Source: Flavobacteria bacterium BBFL7
Lineage (GTDB): Bacteria; Bacteroidota; Bacteroidia; Flavobacteriales; Flavobacteriaceae
Assembly (NCBI GenBank): GCA_000153385.1
Contig: CH672374.1
Coordinates: forward strand, 124,001 to 188,000
DNA: 64,000 bases
Reading direction: 5' to 3'
Position 1 is the first letter of the stretch; each line of letters starts with the position of its first letter. Under the pieces are notes generated by a model. It saw nothing but the letters and a program-made list of their open reading frames with translations, made no database searches and had not been told where the DNA came from. Below are positions 42,712 through 51,645 of the stretch, one piece after another. The position numbers and the translations under genes were made by a program.

Positions 42712-44049
42712 ATGCTAGTTTTAAAATTTGGTGGTACTTCAGTAGGTTCTGTAGAAAACATGACTCATGTTAAAAACATCATTAATGATGGTACAAAGAA
42801 AGTTGTGGTACTATCTGCCATGTCTGGTACTACAAATGCTTTGGTAGAAATATCTGAACATATACGTTTAAAAGAAAGGGATTCTGCACATGTTCTTATA
42901 CAGCAACTGGCTAGTAGTTATCAAAATACTATAGAGCAATTATTAAACGATAGTGCTCTTATTAACGAATCTCAAGAATACGTCAATAAAGTTTTTGCAG
43001 GCTTAATAGAGCTTGTTAACTCAGAACATACCACATTGATTTATAATCAAATAGTTGCGCAAGGAGAGTTATTGTCTACCTTTCTATTCAGTAGATTTTT
43101 AATGCAAGAAGGTATAAACGCTGCATTATTACCTGCCTTAGATTTTATGCGCATCGATAATAATGACGAGCCAGATTCTTTTTATATCAAGCAAAGTCTA
43201 AATAGAATTTTAAATGAGAATAGTGAAGCAGATATTTATATTACTCAAGGTTTTATATGTCTAGATGTTCAAGGAAATATATCTAACCTGCAACGTGGCG
43301 GTAGTGATTATACAGCTTCTATAGTGGGAGCAGCCATAGAGGCAAATGAAGTGCAAATATGGACAGACATTGATGGTTTTCATAATAATGATCCTCGTTT
43401 TGTAGAAAACACGACTGCTATTTCAAATATATCTTTTGATGAAGCGGCAGAGCTTGCTTATTTCGGCGCTAAAATTTTACATCCTCAAACGGTTATACCT
43501 GTAAAAGATCTCAATATTCCTGTACGTTTAAAAAATACCATGTCTCCAGATTCTTATGGTACTTTAATAACACATCATGTTCATGGAGAAGGAATCAAGG
43601 CTATCGCGGCCAAAGATGGAATCTATGCTATTAAGATAAAATCTGCAAGAATGTTACAGGCGCATGGTTTTCTTAAAAAAGTATTTGAAATTTTTGAGAA
43701 GTACGAGACTTCTATAGATATGATCACCACGTCAGAAATAGCTGTTTCTCTTACCATAGATAACCCATTACATCTAGATGTTATAGTAGAAGAACTAGAG
43801 AAAGTAGCTAGTGTAGATGTAGATCAAGGTATGAGTATTGTATGTCTGGTAGGTAATAATATTATTTATCATCAAGACACTCCACATTTATTTCAAGTAT
43901 TACAAGATGTACCTGTACGCATGATCTCTTATGGAGGTAGTAATAATAATATATCATTATTGATCAATACAGATCAAAAATTAAATACTTTACAAAAATT
44001 ACAGGGCTATGTGTTTGAATCCCAACTTGAAAAAGCTGTTGCCTATTAA
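42712..44049 (+). CDS. lysC: aspartate kinase (monofunctional)
   Basis: The 445-residue enzyme begins with the kinase motif VLKFGGTSVGS; GGSDYTAS near residue 200 and FDEAAELAYFGAKILHPQT near 243 complete the catalytic domain. Two C-terminal ACT modules (IYAIKIKSARMLQAHGF, VDVDQGMSIVCLVGNN) give feedback control. It phosphorylates aspartate, the entry to lysine, threonine and methionine synthesis. It is not fused to homoserine dehydrogenase. Confidence 0.95.
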   Translation: MLVLKFGGTSVGSVENMTHVKNIINDGTKKVVVLSAMSGTTNALVEISEHIRLKERDSAHVLIQQLASSYQNTIEQLLNDSALINESQEYVNKVFAGLIELVNSEHTTLIYNQIVAQGELLSTFLFSRFLMQEGINAALLPALDFMRIDNNDEPDSFYIKQSLNRILNENSEADIYITQGFICLDVQGNISNLQRGGSDYTASIVGAAIEANEVQIWTDIDGFHNNDPRFVENTTAISNISFDEAAELAYFGAKILHPQTVIPVKDLNIPVRLKNTMSPDSYGTLITHHVHGEGIKAIAAKDGIYAIKIKSARMLQAHGFLKKVFEIFEKYETSIDMITTSEIAVSLTIDNPLHLDVIVEELEKVASVDVDQGMSIVCLVGNNIIYHQDTPHLFQVLQDVPVRMISYGGSNNNISLLINTDQKLNTLQKLQGYVFESQLEKAVAY

Positions 44050-44098
44050 TGACAAAAAGCAGGAATACAGGAAAAATAGTAATTGAGTAAGTATTCTT

Positions 44099-44644
44099 TT
44101 AAAGAACTATCTCCACATTATAATTCTTTAATTCCTCCTTATAACTAGCGTCAGAGAAATTTGCCTCAGCGATTTCAAGGGCGCTTTTCTTTTTAATTTG
44201 TTTTCTTTTTATCGCTCTTGCAAATCGTCGCACATGGGTTTCATTACTTATTTTGAGGCCAGGAACAACGACGTTGTTTCCATCTTCATCTTTGGCCACC
44301 ATAGTTAAAAAAGAAGAGTTACAGTGTTTTGATTCGCCTGTTTGAATATTTTCGGCATCTACTCGTATTCCTACTACCATAGATGATTTACCTACATAGT
44401 TAACAGACGCTTTTAAAGTAACCATTTCGCCCACTTCTATAGGTGCTTTAAAGTCCACTACATCTACACTTGCCGTTACACAATATACACCACTATGTTT
44501 AGAAGCGCAGGCAAATGCGATTTGATCAATTAATGAAAGTACATAACCACCGTGAATTTTTCCTGAGAAGTTGGCATGCGATGGTAACATCAATAAGGAA
44601 AGCATTACTCTAGATTGCTCTGGCGATTTGAAAAGATCTTTCAT
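44099..44644 (-). CDS. acyl-CoA thioesterase (hotdog fold)
   Basis: A 181-residue protein with the acyl-CoA hydrolase pattern MLPSHANFSGKIHGGYVLSLID (HGGYVLSLID as catalytic segment), VTASVDVVDFKAPIEVGEMV and SMVVGIRVDAEN. It hydrolyses acyl-CoA to free acid and CoA in the cytoplasm. The substrate range is unknown. A 16-bp palindrome lies directly upstream at 44666-44681. Confidence 0.93.
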   Translation of the reverse strand: MKDLFKSPEQSRVMLSLLMLPSHANFSGKIHGGYVLSLIDQIAFACASKHSGVYCVTASVDVVDFKAPIEVGEMVTLKASVNYVGKSSMVVGIRVDAENIQTGESKHCNSSFLTMVAKDEDGNNVVVPGLKISNETHVRRFARAIKRKQIKKKSALEIAEANFSDASYKEELKNYNVEIVL

Positions 44645-44665
44645 AGTGGATATGTTTATGGTTCA

Positions 44666-44681
44666 CGCTTTCGCGAAAGCG
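44666..44681. repeat. CGCTTTCGCGAAAGCG palindrome
   Basis: A perfect copy in the 51-base gap between the thioesterase and the small membrane protein. Confidence 0.8.
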
Positions 44682-44695
44682 GAATCTAAATAATG

Positions 44696-45061
44696 TTATT
44701 TATTAAAATGAGGAGAGTTCTCTAAAGTAGCCTCAGTGATAAAGTACTTAGTATCACCCCAAAAGAAAAAGGTTCCAAATTTCTCTTCGTATTTTAATTT
44801 TACATATTTACCTTGATATTCCTGTAGTTTTTCAATCACCTCAGGTTCACTATCCATTACAGAAAAGGAAAAGATTTGTGCGCCGCTGATACCTTGAGAA
44901 ATTTCTCCTTCCCAAGTTTTTACAAGATAACCTTTGCTAGAAAACTTAATTAATTCTCCAGACCTGTATCCATCTGAGTAACTAGCAAAATACAGGAAAC
45001 TATACCATAAAACGGCCATTATAAGAATGGTTGCGAGTATTATACCTAAAATCTTTTTCAT
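44696..45061 (-). CDS. small membrane-anchored protein of the SatD operon
   Basis: The 121-residue protein has an N-terminal membrane helix (ILGIILATILIMAVLWYSFLYF), then a soluble part with KFSSKGYLVKTWEGEISQGISG and YVKLKYEEKFGTFFFWGDTKYFI. Similar Bacteroidota proteins carry a misleading 6-phosphogluconate dehydrogenase label. Its ATG overlaps the TGA of the DUF3307 gene (ATGA), so it is co-translated. Confidence 0.7.
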   Translation of the reverse strand: MKKILGIILATILIMAVLWYSFLYFASYSDGYRSGELIKFSSKGYLVKTWEGEISQGISGAQIFSFSVMDSEPEVIEKLQEYQGKYVKLKYEEKFGTFFFWGDTKYFITEATLENSPHFNK

Positions 45062-45765
45062 ATCAATAAAGTATTAAAAAGCAAACCAGTAAGGATTGCG
45101 ATACCAAAACTAAGCAATGTGCCTATTAAAACGTACTCTGTAAGCTTCATATTTTTTGCTTTACTTAAATCACCAAATCTAAAAACAGATTTTGCTGTTA
45201 GTAAAAAGCCCACAGCACTGAAGTTGCCAGAGATAATAAAAACAAATACCAGTAGTCTCTCAATCATTCCTATCCATTTACCAGCATTTTTTAAAGAGTC
45301 TATTCCAGTATCTTTTTCATTTAATTTCCATCGTGTAAAAAACACTTTGAGCATGATTCCTACTGGACTGGTGAGGAAAATGGAACATAGTATAAATAGC
45401 CAGGTGTTTTCTGATAAGGTAATTTCTTCTAGCAAATTGATTTGTTCCATGATAACATACAGGCTCAAGATGACTAGGACATGTAATAATTGATCGATAA
45501 GAAATAACCATCGACTGTTCTTTTTTGTAGTTAGCTTTAATTTACCGGCATCAATAATTAAATGGGTGATTGTTATAATTAATGCTGCCCACCACAGTTC
45601 TATTTCATTTAAAAAGAGTAGTGCTAATAGACCATGTATGATGGCGTGGATATATAGATGAGGAGATTTGAGTTGGTACTTTTCTTTTTTCTTAGTAAAA
45701 GAATTGGTCTGTAATATAAAATCACCTAGAAAATGTGCGATAAGTAGTTTAATGAGTAGTAGCAT
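45058..45765 (-). CDS. DUF3307 membrane protein
   Basis: The 235-residue protein has the DUF3307 start LLIKLLIAHFLGDFILQT and about six membrane helices. It overlaps the satD-like gene by 17 bases, and the two families are regularly found together; the joint function is unknown. Confidence 0.85.
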   Translation of the reverse strand: MLLLIKLLIAHFLGDFILQTNSFTKKKEKYQLKSPHLYIHAIIHGLLALLFLNEIELWWAALIITITHLIIDAGKLKLTTKKNSRWLFLIDQLLHVLVILSLYVIMEQINLLEEITLSENTWLFILCSIFLTSPVGIMLKVFFTRWKLNEKDTGIDSLKNAGKWIGMIERLLVFVFIISGNFSAVGFLLTAKSVFRFGDLSKAKNMKLTEYVLIGTLLSFGIAILTGLLFNTLLI

Positions 45766-46369
45766 CGTGGACGTCTTTATAGTATTGTTGAAATAGAAGA
45801 TGTAATTCTTGAGTTTCTTTCCAGTGTGCTCGATCTAGTCTTCTACTGGCTGTAGCTTGCTTAATACCTAACTGATGACCTAATTCCTCTTGTGTCATGT
45901 GAGGTTTTTTTATTATTTGATGAATCACCGCTGCTCCGTTTGCAGTCCAGTTATCTAACGATAAAAGCGCCATTTTTAAGGCTGTATTCATATATAGATC
46001 CAAAGAGTGACCGCTTTTAACCATTAGGTTTTGATTTTTTTCCTTTAAAGAATCTAATAGTTCACCAGATCTAGTTAATGCACTTCCTGTAGATAATGCT
46101 ATATTTTCATCAATTAAATTGACATTGCCTAAACCTATGGCAATACGTACGTCTAGTGTATCCTTTACCTTAAGTGCAGCTTTAATTTGTAAACAGACAT
46201 ATAATGTTAGTTCTGGATTATGGATCCATCCCTGAAAGCTATCACCTCTATATATTTGATACATACCTTCTTTACAGTGTGTTTTAAGAATAGGCTCTAT
46301 AACACTAAGGTAATCATCTGGGTTATTTCTTTTAGAACCTATAATATCACCTGCAATTACTACTTCCAT
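45749..46369 (-). CDS. SatD-family protein with helix-turn-helix
   Basis: The 206-residue protein starts VVIAGDIIGSKR and contains QIYRGDSFQGWI and VRIAIGLGNVN, as in the SatD family. A C-terminal HTH (MTQEELGHQLGIKQATASRRLDRAHW) makes it a likely DNA-binding regulator. The region just upstream holds four ATTAC-N8-GTAAT palindromes, so it may control its own operon. Confidence 0.88.
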   Translation of the reverse strand: MEVVIAGDIIGSKRNNPDDYLSVIEPILKTHCKEGMYQIYRGDSFQGWIHNPELTLYVCLQIKAALKVKDTLDVRIAIGLGNVNLIDENIALSTGSALTRSGELLDSLKEKNQNLMVKSGHSLDLYMNTALKMALLSLDNWTANGAAVIHQIIKKPHMTQEELGHQLGIKQATASRRLDRAHWKETQELHLLFQQYYKDVHDATTH

Positions 46370-46385
46370 ACCATTGTTTTAAATT

Positions 46386-46489
46386 ATTACCATAGAAGGT
46401 AATAATTCAAATGTATTACATTATTACGTAATATTTTATATTATTACATAAAAGTGTAATAATTAAATAATATTACATGAAAGGGTAAT
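46386..46489. promoter_or_regulatory. array of four ATTAC-N8-GTAAT operators
   Basis: Palindromes start at 46386, 46415, 46443 and 46472; every one has exactly eight bases between the 5-bp arms, and the spacing is 29, 28 and 29 bp. They fill the gap between satD and rmuC. The regular phase suggests several regulator dimers bound side by side, most likely the SatD-family protein. Confidence 0.75.
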
Positions 46490-46491
46490 AA

Positions 46492-47952
46492 CTACTGGTT
46501 CAAACGAGGCTCTTCATCACTACCTTCTAGAAAGTCTGGATCATTGTCTATAGCTCTATTAAGCAGTTTTTCATTAAGGTTTTTATTTGCTTTTGCTCCT
46601 AATTTTTTCAAACGTTCTACACGTCCTATTAAATTACCAGATCCTTCTGTTAACTTATTCATGCTAGAAGAATAGCTTTTCTTAACAGTATCTAATTGAC
46701 TACCTACTTTAATAAGGTCTTCTGTAAGTAATACAAATTTATCATATAATCCACCAGCCGCATTTGCTATATCTAGGGCATTTCTTTGTTGCTTTTCATT
46801 TTGCCACATTGTATCAATAGTACGCAGCGTCGCAAGTAGAGTAGTAGGTGTTACAATAACGATATTCTTATCAAATGCCTCACTATATAAATTACTATCT
46901 GCGTTGAGCGCCATTGCAAATGCTGGTTCTATAGGTACAAAGAGTAATACAAAGTCTGGACTCTCAATCTGATATAACTCGTGATAATTTTTACCAGATA
47001 GATCATTTACGTGTTTTTTAAGAGCGTTAACATGTTCTTTTAAATGACGATCTTGAATTTCTTCATTTTCTTCATTTACAAAACGTTCATAAGCATTCAA
47101 CGATACTTTAGAATCAATAATCATTTTTTTACCACCAGGTAAATTAATGACAACATCTGGAAAAACAGTCTTTCCTTCTTCTGTTTTAAAACTTTGTTGC
47201 ACTTCATATTCAGAACCTTTTTCAAGTCCAGATTTTTCAAGAACACGTTCTAATACTAGCTCACCCCAATTACCACGCATTTTAGCATCTCCTTTTAATG
47301 CTTTAGTAAGGTTAGTTGTTTCCTTACTCATTTGCTCATTGAGCTCTTTAAGACCTATAATTTGTTGTTTAAGAATACTTTGTCTTTCAATGGTGTCTTT
47401 GTGTGTGTCTTCTACTCGTTTCTCAAACATCAATATTTTCTCTTGTAACGGATTTAATATTTGTTCGATATTTTTTTTATTCTGGTCTGTGAATTTGGTG
47501 CTTTTCTCATCTAATATTTTATTGGCCAAATTCTCAAATTCTTTAGTGAATTTTTCATTTAGCTTTTCAATCTCTTGCTGTGCTTCGGCGTGTTTTTCAT
47601 TTGCTTTCTCAAATGAAGTACGTTGTTCTGCAAGTAGTATTTCAAGATTATTTTTTTCACGATTTACCTGGATGTATTGCTTTTCAAGTTTGTCAAGTCG
47701 CTGATTTAAGTCTTGCTGTGTTTCAAGTTTAGAAGCTAATTGAGCTTTCAAATTACCAGACTCTAATCGTAACTGGTCTCTTTCAGAAACAGCCAATTTA
47801 TGCTGCTGTAGTTGCTGTTGTAGCTGAGACTTTTCAGAATCAAGAAGATTTATGGAACCCGAGAAACGAGTCTTCATAAATAACCAAGTTACTACAGCGC
47901 CTAGAATGACGCCAAGTAAAACAAATAACAAAACAGAAAGCTCTGAAGACAT
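46492..47952 (-). CDS. rmuC: DNA recombination protein RmuC
   Basis: The 486-residue protein has an N-terminal membrane helix (LLFVLLGVILGAVVTWLFM), a long coiled coil (about residues 35-210) and the conserved RmuC nuclease-like core: MRGNWGELVLERVLEKSGLE, VFPDVVINLPGGKKMIIDSKVSL and VLLFVPIEPAFAMAL. RmuC limits inverted-repeat-mediated rearrangement in E. coli. It is adjacent to, but pointing away from, the SatD operators. Confidence 0.93.
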   Translation of the reverse strand: MSSELSVLLFVLLGVILGAVVTWLFMKTRFSGSINLLDSEKSQLQQQLQQHKLAVSERDQLRLESGNLKAQLASKLETQQDLNQRLDKLEKQYIQVNREKNNLEILLAEQRTSFEKANEKHAEAQQEIEKLNEKFTKEFENLANKILDEKSTKFTDQNKKNIEQILNPLQEKILMFEKRVEDTHKDTIERQSILKQQIIGLKELNEQMSKETTNLTKALKGDAKMRGNWGELVLERVLEKSGLEKGSEYEVQQSFKTEEGKTVFPDVVINLPGGKKMIIDSKVSLNAYERFVNEENEEIQDRHLKEHVNALKKHVNDLSGKNYHELYQIESPDFVLLFVPIEPAFAMALNADSNLYSEAFDKNIVIVTPTTLLATLRTIDTMWQNEKQQRNALDIANAAGGLYDKFVLLTEDLIKVGSQLDTVKKSYSSSMNKLTEGSGNLIGRVERLKKLGAKANKNLNEKLLNRAIDNDPDFLEGSDEEPRLNQ

Positions 47953-48172
47953 AAATAAATTGATTTATGTAAAGGTAAAAAGGAAGTATAGAGCTTAAAA
48001 ATTAAAGAAGAAGAAGTTATTAAAAAGCTTAAATTATCTGATTAAATCATTGCGGTGGAATATCAATAGTATTGTTTTAATATTTTTAAAATTAAGTAGT
48101 TGCATGATATTAGTGCTAGAGTCATAAGATATCTCTATCATCTTCTAATTAAACTATATTAATTATAGCTAC

Positions 48173-48194
48173 ATAAAATAATATAGTATTTTAT
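48173..48194. promoter_or_regulatory. operator-like palindrome at the second hxlR promoter
   Basis: ATAAAATA (48173-48180) and TATTTTAT (48187-48194) are perfect 8-bp reverse complements six bases apart and overlap the -7 box TATCTTTG at 48192-48199. This suggests autorepression by the HxlR protein encoded downstream. The rest of the gap 47953-48239 has no gene. Confidence 0.55.
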
Positions 48195-48199
48195 CTTTG
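48192..48199 (+). promoter_or_regulatory. -7 box of the second hxlR promoter
   Basis: TATCTTTG fits TAnnTTTG, 41 bases before the start codon. Confidence 0.6.
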
Positions 48200-48239
48200 C
48201 TTGCATAAGATATCCATTGGTTAAAGCTTACAATAAATT

Positions 48240-48575
48240 ATGTACTCATTTAAAGGAAAAGAATATCCATGTTGCGCAAGTCTCACCATGGGTGTAATAG
48301 GAGGAAAGTGGAAGACAGTAATCATATATCACCTCATTGAAGGTCCGCTACGATACAATCAACTAAGAAAAGAAATGCCTACGGTTACAGAAAGAACTCT
48401 TAGTCTACAGCTTAAAACCCTTGAAGAAGATGGGATTGTAGAACGTAAAGTATTTACCACTAAACCACCTCTTAAAGTGGAGTATTCATTAACTGACCTA
48501 GGGAAAACATTAATTCCTTTAGTAAAATCAATTGCAGATTGGGGAAATACTGTTACGCAAGCCAAATCCAGTTAA
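48240..48575 (+). CDS. HxlR-family transcriptional regulator
   Basis: The 111-residue winged-helix protein has YPCCASLTMGVIGGKWKTVIIYHL, then RTLSLQLKTLEEDGIVERKVF and VEYSLTDLGKTLIPL. Two adjacent Cys at the N-terminus may be redox or aldehyde sensors. Unlike the HxlR in the cassette array it has no divergent oxidoreductase; its targets are unknown. The gap 48576-48807 that follows shows no gene. Confidence 0.9.
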   Translation: MYSFKGKEYPCCASLTMGVIGGKWKTVIIYHLIEGPLRYNQLRKEMPTVTERTLSLQLKTLEEDGIVERKVFTTKPPLKVEYSLTDLGKTLIPLVKSIADWGNTVTQAKSS

Positions 48576-48807
48576 TCATCAGTGATTTAATTTAGAAATC
48601 TAAAATTTAGAATAGTATCAACATAGCATTCCTATGTTGTAATATTAAATTCATAATAATTACTTCGGGCCTATCAAATCACCCAAGAAACCTATCTAGC
48701 TATCATTTGATATTTATCTACTGAGAAGACATTTTATATGGAATTTATTTAAAAGATGGCCTTAATGGTTTTGCCAAATTCAGTATTCTCCACAATATTG
48801 TTTATCC

Positions 48808-49311
48808 TTAATTCTTCTTCTTTCTATAGTTTGCTATATGCTTTGCAATAACTTCGGAAGTAAGTTCATTTCCTGCTAATAATGGATAACCTTCCCATAC
48901 TACTATACCATCTGGATCAATCAATATAGCATGAGGGATCGCTTTTACTTCTAGTGCTGTTTTCATGCGTTGTTGAGAATCGAGTGCGCTGTAGTATTCT
49001 ATTTTAGGGTTGCGCTGTCTCAGTACTTTTTCTTTTGATTCATCACTAATGCCAATAACCACTAAATCATCTTTAAATTCTGTTTGAAATTCATTTAAAT
49101 CAGGTATCGCTCTTTTACATGGTGCACACCAAGTAGCCCAAAAATCAACCAATACAAATTTACCTTCAGTTTCTGGTTGGTTAGAAACCCATTCTTCTAC
49201 TACCAATTGCGGAGCAGGTTTATGAAGAAAAGATTTTGCCCACATCTTTTTCTTCTGACCATGACACGTAATGCTTAATAAGGTAAATGCTATGATTATA
49301 AGATGTTTCAT
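48808..49311 (-). CDS. TlpA-like thioredoxin-family protein
   Basis: The 167-residue exported protein (signal peptide LIIIAFTLLSITCHGQ) has WATWCAPC with the redox pair Cys62/Cys65, preceded by VLVDFWATW and followed by a cis-Pro segment VKAIPHAILID. It is a periplasmic thiol oxidoreductase, probably reducing apocytochromes or other envelope proteins. Confidence 0.92.
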   Translation of the reverse strand: MKHLIIIAFTLLSITCHGQKKKMWAKSFLHKPAPQLVVEEWVSNQPETEGKFVLVDFWATWCAPCKRAIPDLNEFQTEFKDDLVVIGISDESKEKVLRQRNPKIEYYSALDSQQRMKTALEVKAIPHAILIDPDGIVVWEGYPLLAGNELTSEVIAKHIANYRKKKN

Positions 49312-49411
49312 AATGTAAAGGCTTTAGTTGCAGAGAATATTTAAAGATACAAAAATGAGAAGTGTAATAGCTTGATTAATTATTTGAGATGATTAGATTA
49401 TAATCATTAAA

Positions 49412-49681
49412 CTATTTACGAACGTTTAAGTATTTAAAAGTATAATAACCTATAATTAGCCCAAAAGATATCGTGAATAGTAAATTAATGAGATTAGGCT
49501 CGGGATGATGGTTTGAACTAGAACCAAAATCATAAAACAGTTCCATCACGACATTAGGATTATGGAAATGATAATAGCACGGATCTGAAATGAGGACATT
49601 GTGTAGCCAGCTGTAATTGAGAACAAACATCAAAACAGTACCTAAAAACAAAAAGCTATATTTTAATACAAACTTTTTCAT
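49412..49681 (-). CDS. small membrane protein, hypothetical
   Basis: About 89 residues from ATG 49681 (MKKFVLKYSFLFLGTVLMF), placed just after the stop of the upstream gene; farther starts would overlap it. Two membrane helices are predicted (residues 6-25, 65-83) around a His-rich loop (DPCYYHFHNP). The family is not recognised. Confidence 0.55.
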   Translation of the reverse strand: MKKFVLKYSFLFLGTVLMFVLNYSWLHNVLISDPCYYHFHNPNVVMELFYDFGSSSNHHPEPNLINLLFTISFGLIIGYYTFKYLNVRK

Positions 49682-49694
49682 TCCCAAAATCTCA

Positions 49695-50306
49695 TCACTT
49701 TCTTTCTGCTTTTTCAGTATGATTCTTTTTGGTTTCTGATGATGCTCTATTGTCAATAAATTTTAAATCATTAAAGTAATTATTGCCACCTAAAGGAATG
49801 ACATTTTCATTTAATAACCACTGTTCGACTTCGTTAACAGCTTCAATAATGGAAGGATAAAATTCATTAATAAGTTGATTTTGCTTAAACGTAGTTAATT
49901 CGTTAAAATCATAGGCTCTATATTTCCCAAATGGATAGTTCATATAAAAAGAGTAATCATAAGCAAGTTTACTCATAAACGTGTATCCAAAATAATCTAG
50001 ATTATAAAAATTTTCAATTATTTTGTAATAATCACCTTGTCGCTGTTTTACACAGTCTAATTGAAGTAATAATGACCAAGTTTCAAGCTGACTTATTGAT
50101 ATTTCTTTAGAAATGAGATTCTTTAAATCATGATAAGCTGTTTCACTTTTATAATTCAAGTCTAAAAAATCAAAATAAGCATCTGCAGATAAATACTCCT
50201 TTAGTTCCTCAGATTGATAAACCCATTGTTCAAATTCCGCTACAAACGATTCATTCATCCATACTTGGAATAAGCGTTCTTCTATCGAATTAGTGGTGAT
50301 CGTCAT
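49695..50306 (-). CDS. hypothetical protein
   Basis: A 203-residue soluble protein rich in Glu, Asp, Tyr and Asn, mainly helical (EERLFQVWMNESFVAEFEQWVYQ, LETWSLLLQLDCVKQRQGDYY). It has an AAEYL-like helix layout seen in some uncharacterised immunity-type proteins, but I cannot assign a family. It probably forms an operon with the small membrane protein 14 bases downstream. Confidence 0.55.
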   Translation of the reverse strand: MTITTNSIEERLFQVWMNESFVAEFEQWVYQSEELKEYLSADAYFDFLDLNYKSETAYHDLKNLISKEISISQLETWSLLLQLDCVKQRQGDYYKIIENFYNLDYFGYTFMSKLAYDYSFYMNYPFGKYRAYDFNELTTFKQNQLINEFYPSIIEAVNEVEQWLLNENVIPLGGNNYFNDLKFIDNRASSETKKNHTEKAERK

Positions 50307-50403
50307 AGATTTTAAAATTACAATTTAATTATGTTTCAGGAATTACCTTTTTAATTAGCAACCTTGATAATCACCTTATCCAAATTCATAAAAAAACACC
50401 CCA

Positions 50404-50430
50404 TAAAAAAAGCGCCCAAGAGGCGCTTTT
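50404..50430 (-). terminator. intrinsic terminator of rpoD
   Basis: On the minus strand AAAGCGCC pairs with GGCGCTTT around a short loop, and a T run follows. Confidence 0.85.
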
Positions 50431-50451
50431 AGTAAATGATGTAGGGACTGA

Positions 50452-51315
50452 CTACCCTAAATATGACTTAAGGATTTTACTTCTTGAGTTTTGACGCAAT
50501 CTTTTGATTCCTTTTTCTTTAATCTGGCGCACGCGCTCACGAGTTAAATCAAAGGTCTCACCGATTTCTTCTAGGCTCATAGGCTGTTGATTTCCTATAC
50601 CGAAGTATAACGAAATAACATCTGCCTCTTTTTGCGATAATGTCTCTAGTGCTCGTGTAATCTCAAGTGTAAGAGATTCATGCATCAACTCTCTATCAGG
50701 ATTAGGCGACTCACCACTACGTACTACGTCGTAAAGGTTAGAAGTTTCTCCTTCTTTAAGAGGTGCATCCATCGATACGTGACGACCTGCGTTTTTAAGA
50801 GACTGCTTCACGTCACTTACCGTCATGTCTAACTCTTTAGCTAGCTCTTCTGGTGATGGCGGACGCTCGTGCAATTGCTCAAGATGTGAAAATGCCTTAT
50901 TAATCTTGTTTATAGATCCAATTTTGTTCAAAGGTAAACGCACGATACGTGACTGCTCTGCTAGTGCCTGAAGAATCGACTGACGGATCCACCATACTGC
51001 GTATGAGATAAATTTAAATCCACGAGTTTCATCAAATCTTTTGGCAGCCTTAACAAGACCTGCATTACCTTCATTAATAAGATCTGGAAGTTTAAGCCCT
51101 TGATTTTGATACTGCTTAGCCACAGAAACCACAAAACGTAAGTTTGCCGTAGTTAATTTCTCAAGAGCTCTCTGATCACCTTTTTTAATAAGCTGTGCAA
51201 GTTCCACTTCTTCCTCTGCAGTGATTAGATCAATTTTAGAGATGTCCTGTAGGTACTTATCTAGCGATTTAGACTCACGGTTAGTAACCTGCTTGGTGAT
51301 TTTGAGTTGTCTCAT
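50452..51315 (-). CDS. rpoD: primary RNA polymerase sigma factor (RpoD/SigA)
   Basis: The 287-residue sigma factor is much shorter than the E. coli protein because it lacks region 1.1 and the non-conserved insert, as usual in Bacteroidota. Region 1.2 ([14 protein letters not shown]), region 2 ([29 protein letters not shown]), region 3 and region 4 ([28 protein letters not shown]) are present. It directs transcription from TTG-N19-TAnnTTTG promoters such as those at 9648 and 33383. Confidence 0.96.
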   Translation of the reverse strand: MRQLKITKQVTNRESKSLDKYLQDISKIDLITAEEEVELAQLIKKGDQRALEKLTTANLRFVVSVAKQYQNQGLKLPDLINEGNAGLVKAAKRFDETRGFKFISYAVWWIRQSILQALAEQSRIVRLPLNKIGSINKINKAFSHLEQLHERPPSPEELAKELDMTVSDVKQSLKNAGRHVSMDAPLKEGETSNLYDVVRSGESPNPDRELMHESLTLEITRALETLSQKEADVISLYFGIGNQQPMSLEEIGETFDLTRERVRQIKEKGIKRLRQNSRSKILKSYLG

Positions 51316-51498
51316 TTAATGTAAAAAGATTAAAAAGTTAAATGTGCATGACAGCTTTTGTCATACAAAATAATAGTAGCAATAATCATACCAAACCAGT
51401 GTTCTCTGACAGTTATTCAGACCAGTAATAGAGCGAGATACGCTACAAATTATTAGTCGTAATAACGTGATTTTTGTTACAGTTATTGTTTTAAAAAT

Positions 51499-51513
51499 CG
51501 CTTTCGCGAAAGC
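51499..51513. repeat. CGCTTTCGCGAAAGC palindrome
   Basis: A 15-bp copy in the 330-bp gap between rpoD and the DUF2490 gene. The remainder of that gap shows no gene and no promoter that I could confirm. Confidence 0.75.
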
Positions 51514-51645
51514 ATAATCCTCAACATCTTCAGTCACATAAGGACTTTACAATTGATAATTTATTTAATTTTAATTGTTAGAATCTGGTTAATACCGTGC
51601 ATAATCAGTAACTAGTTTCTTTTATTTGTGAGTTAAAATAAAATT

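Noticed and set aside
46386-46489. Regularly spaced 18-bp repeats that look like a small CRISPR array
   Set aside because: The repeats are degenerate except for the ATTAC/GTAAT arms, the gaps are only 10-11 bp and no cas gene is near. They fit operators better.
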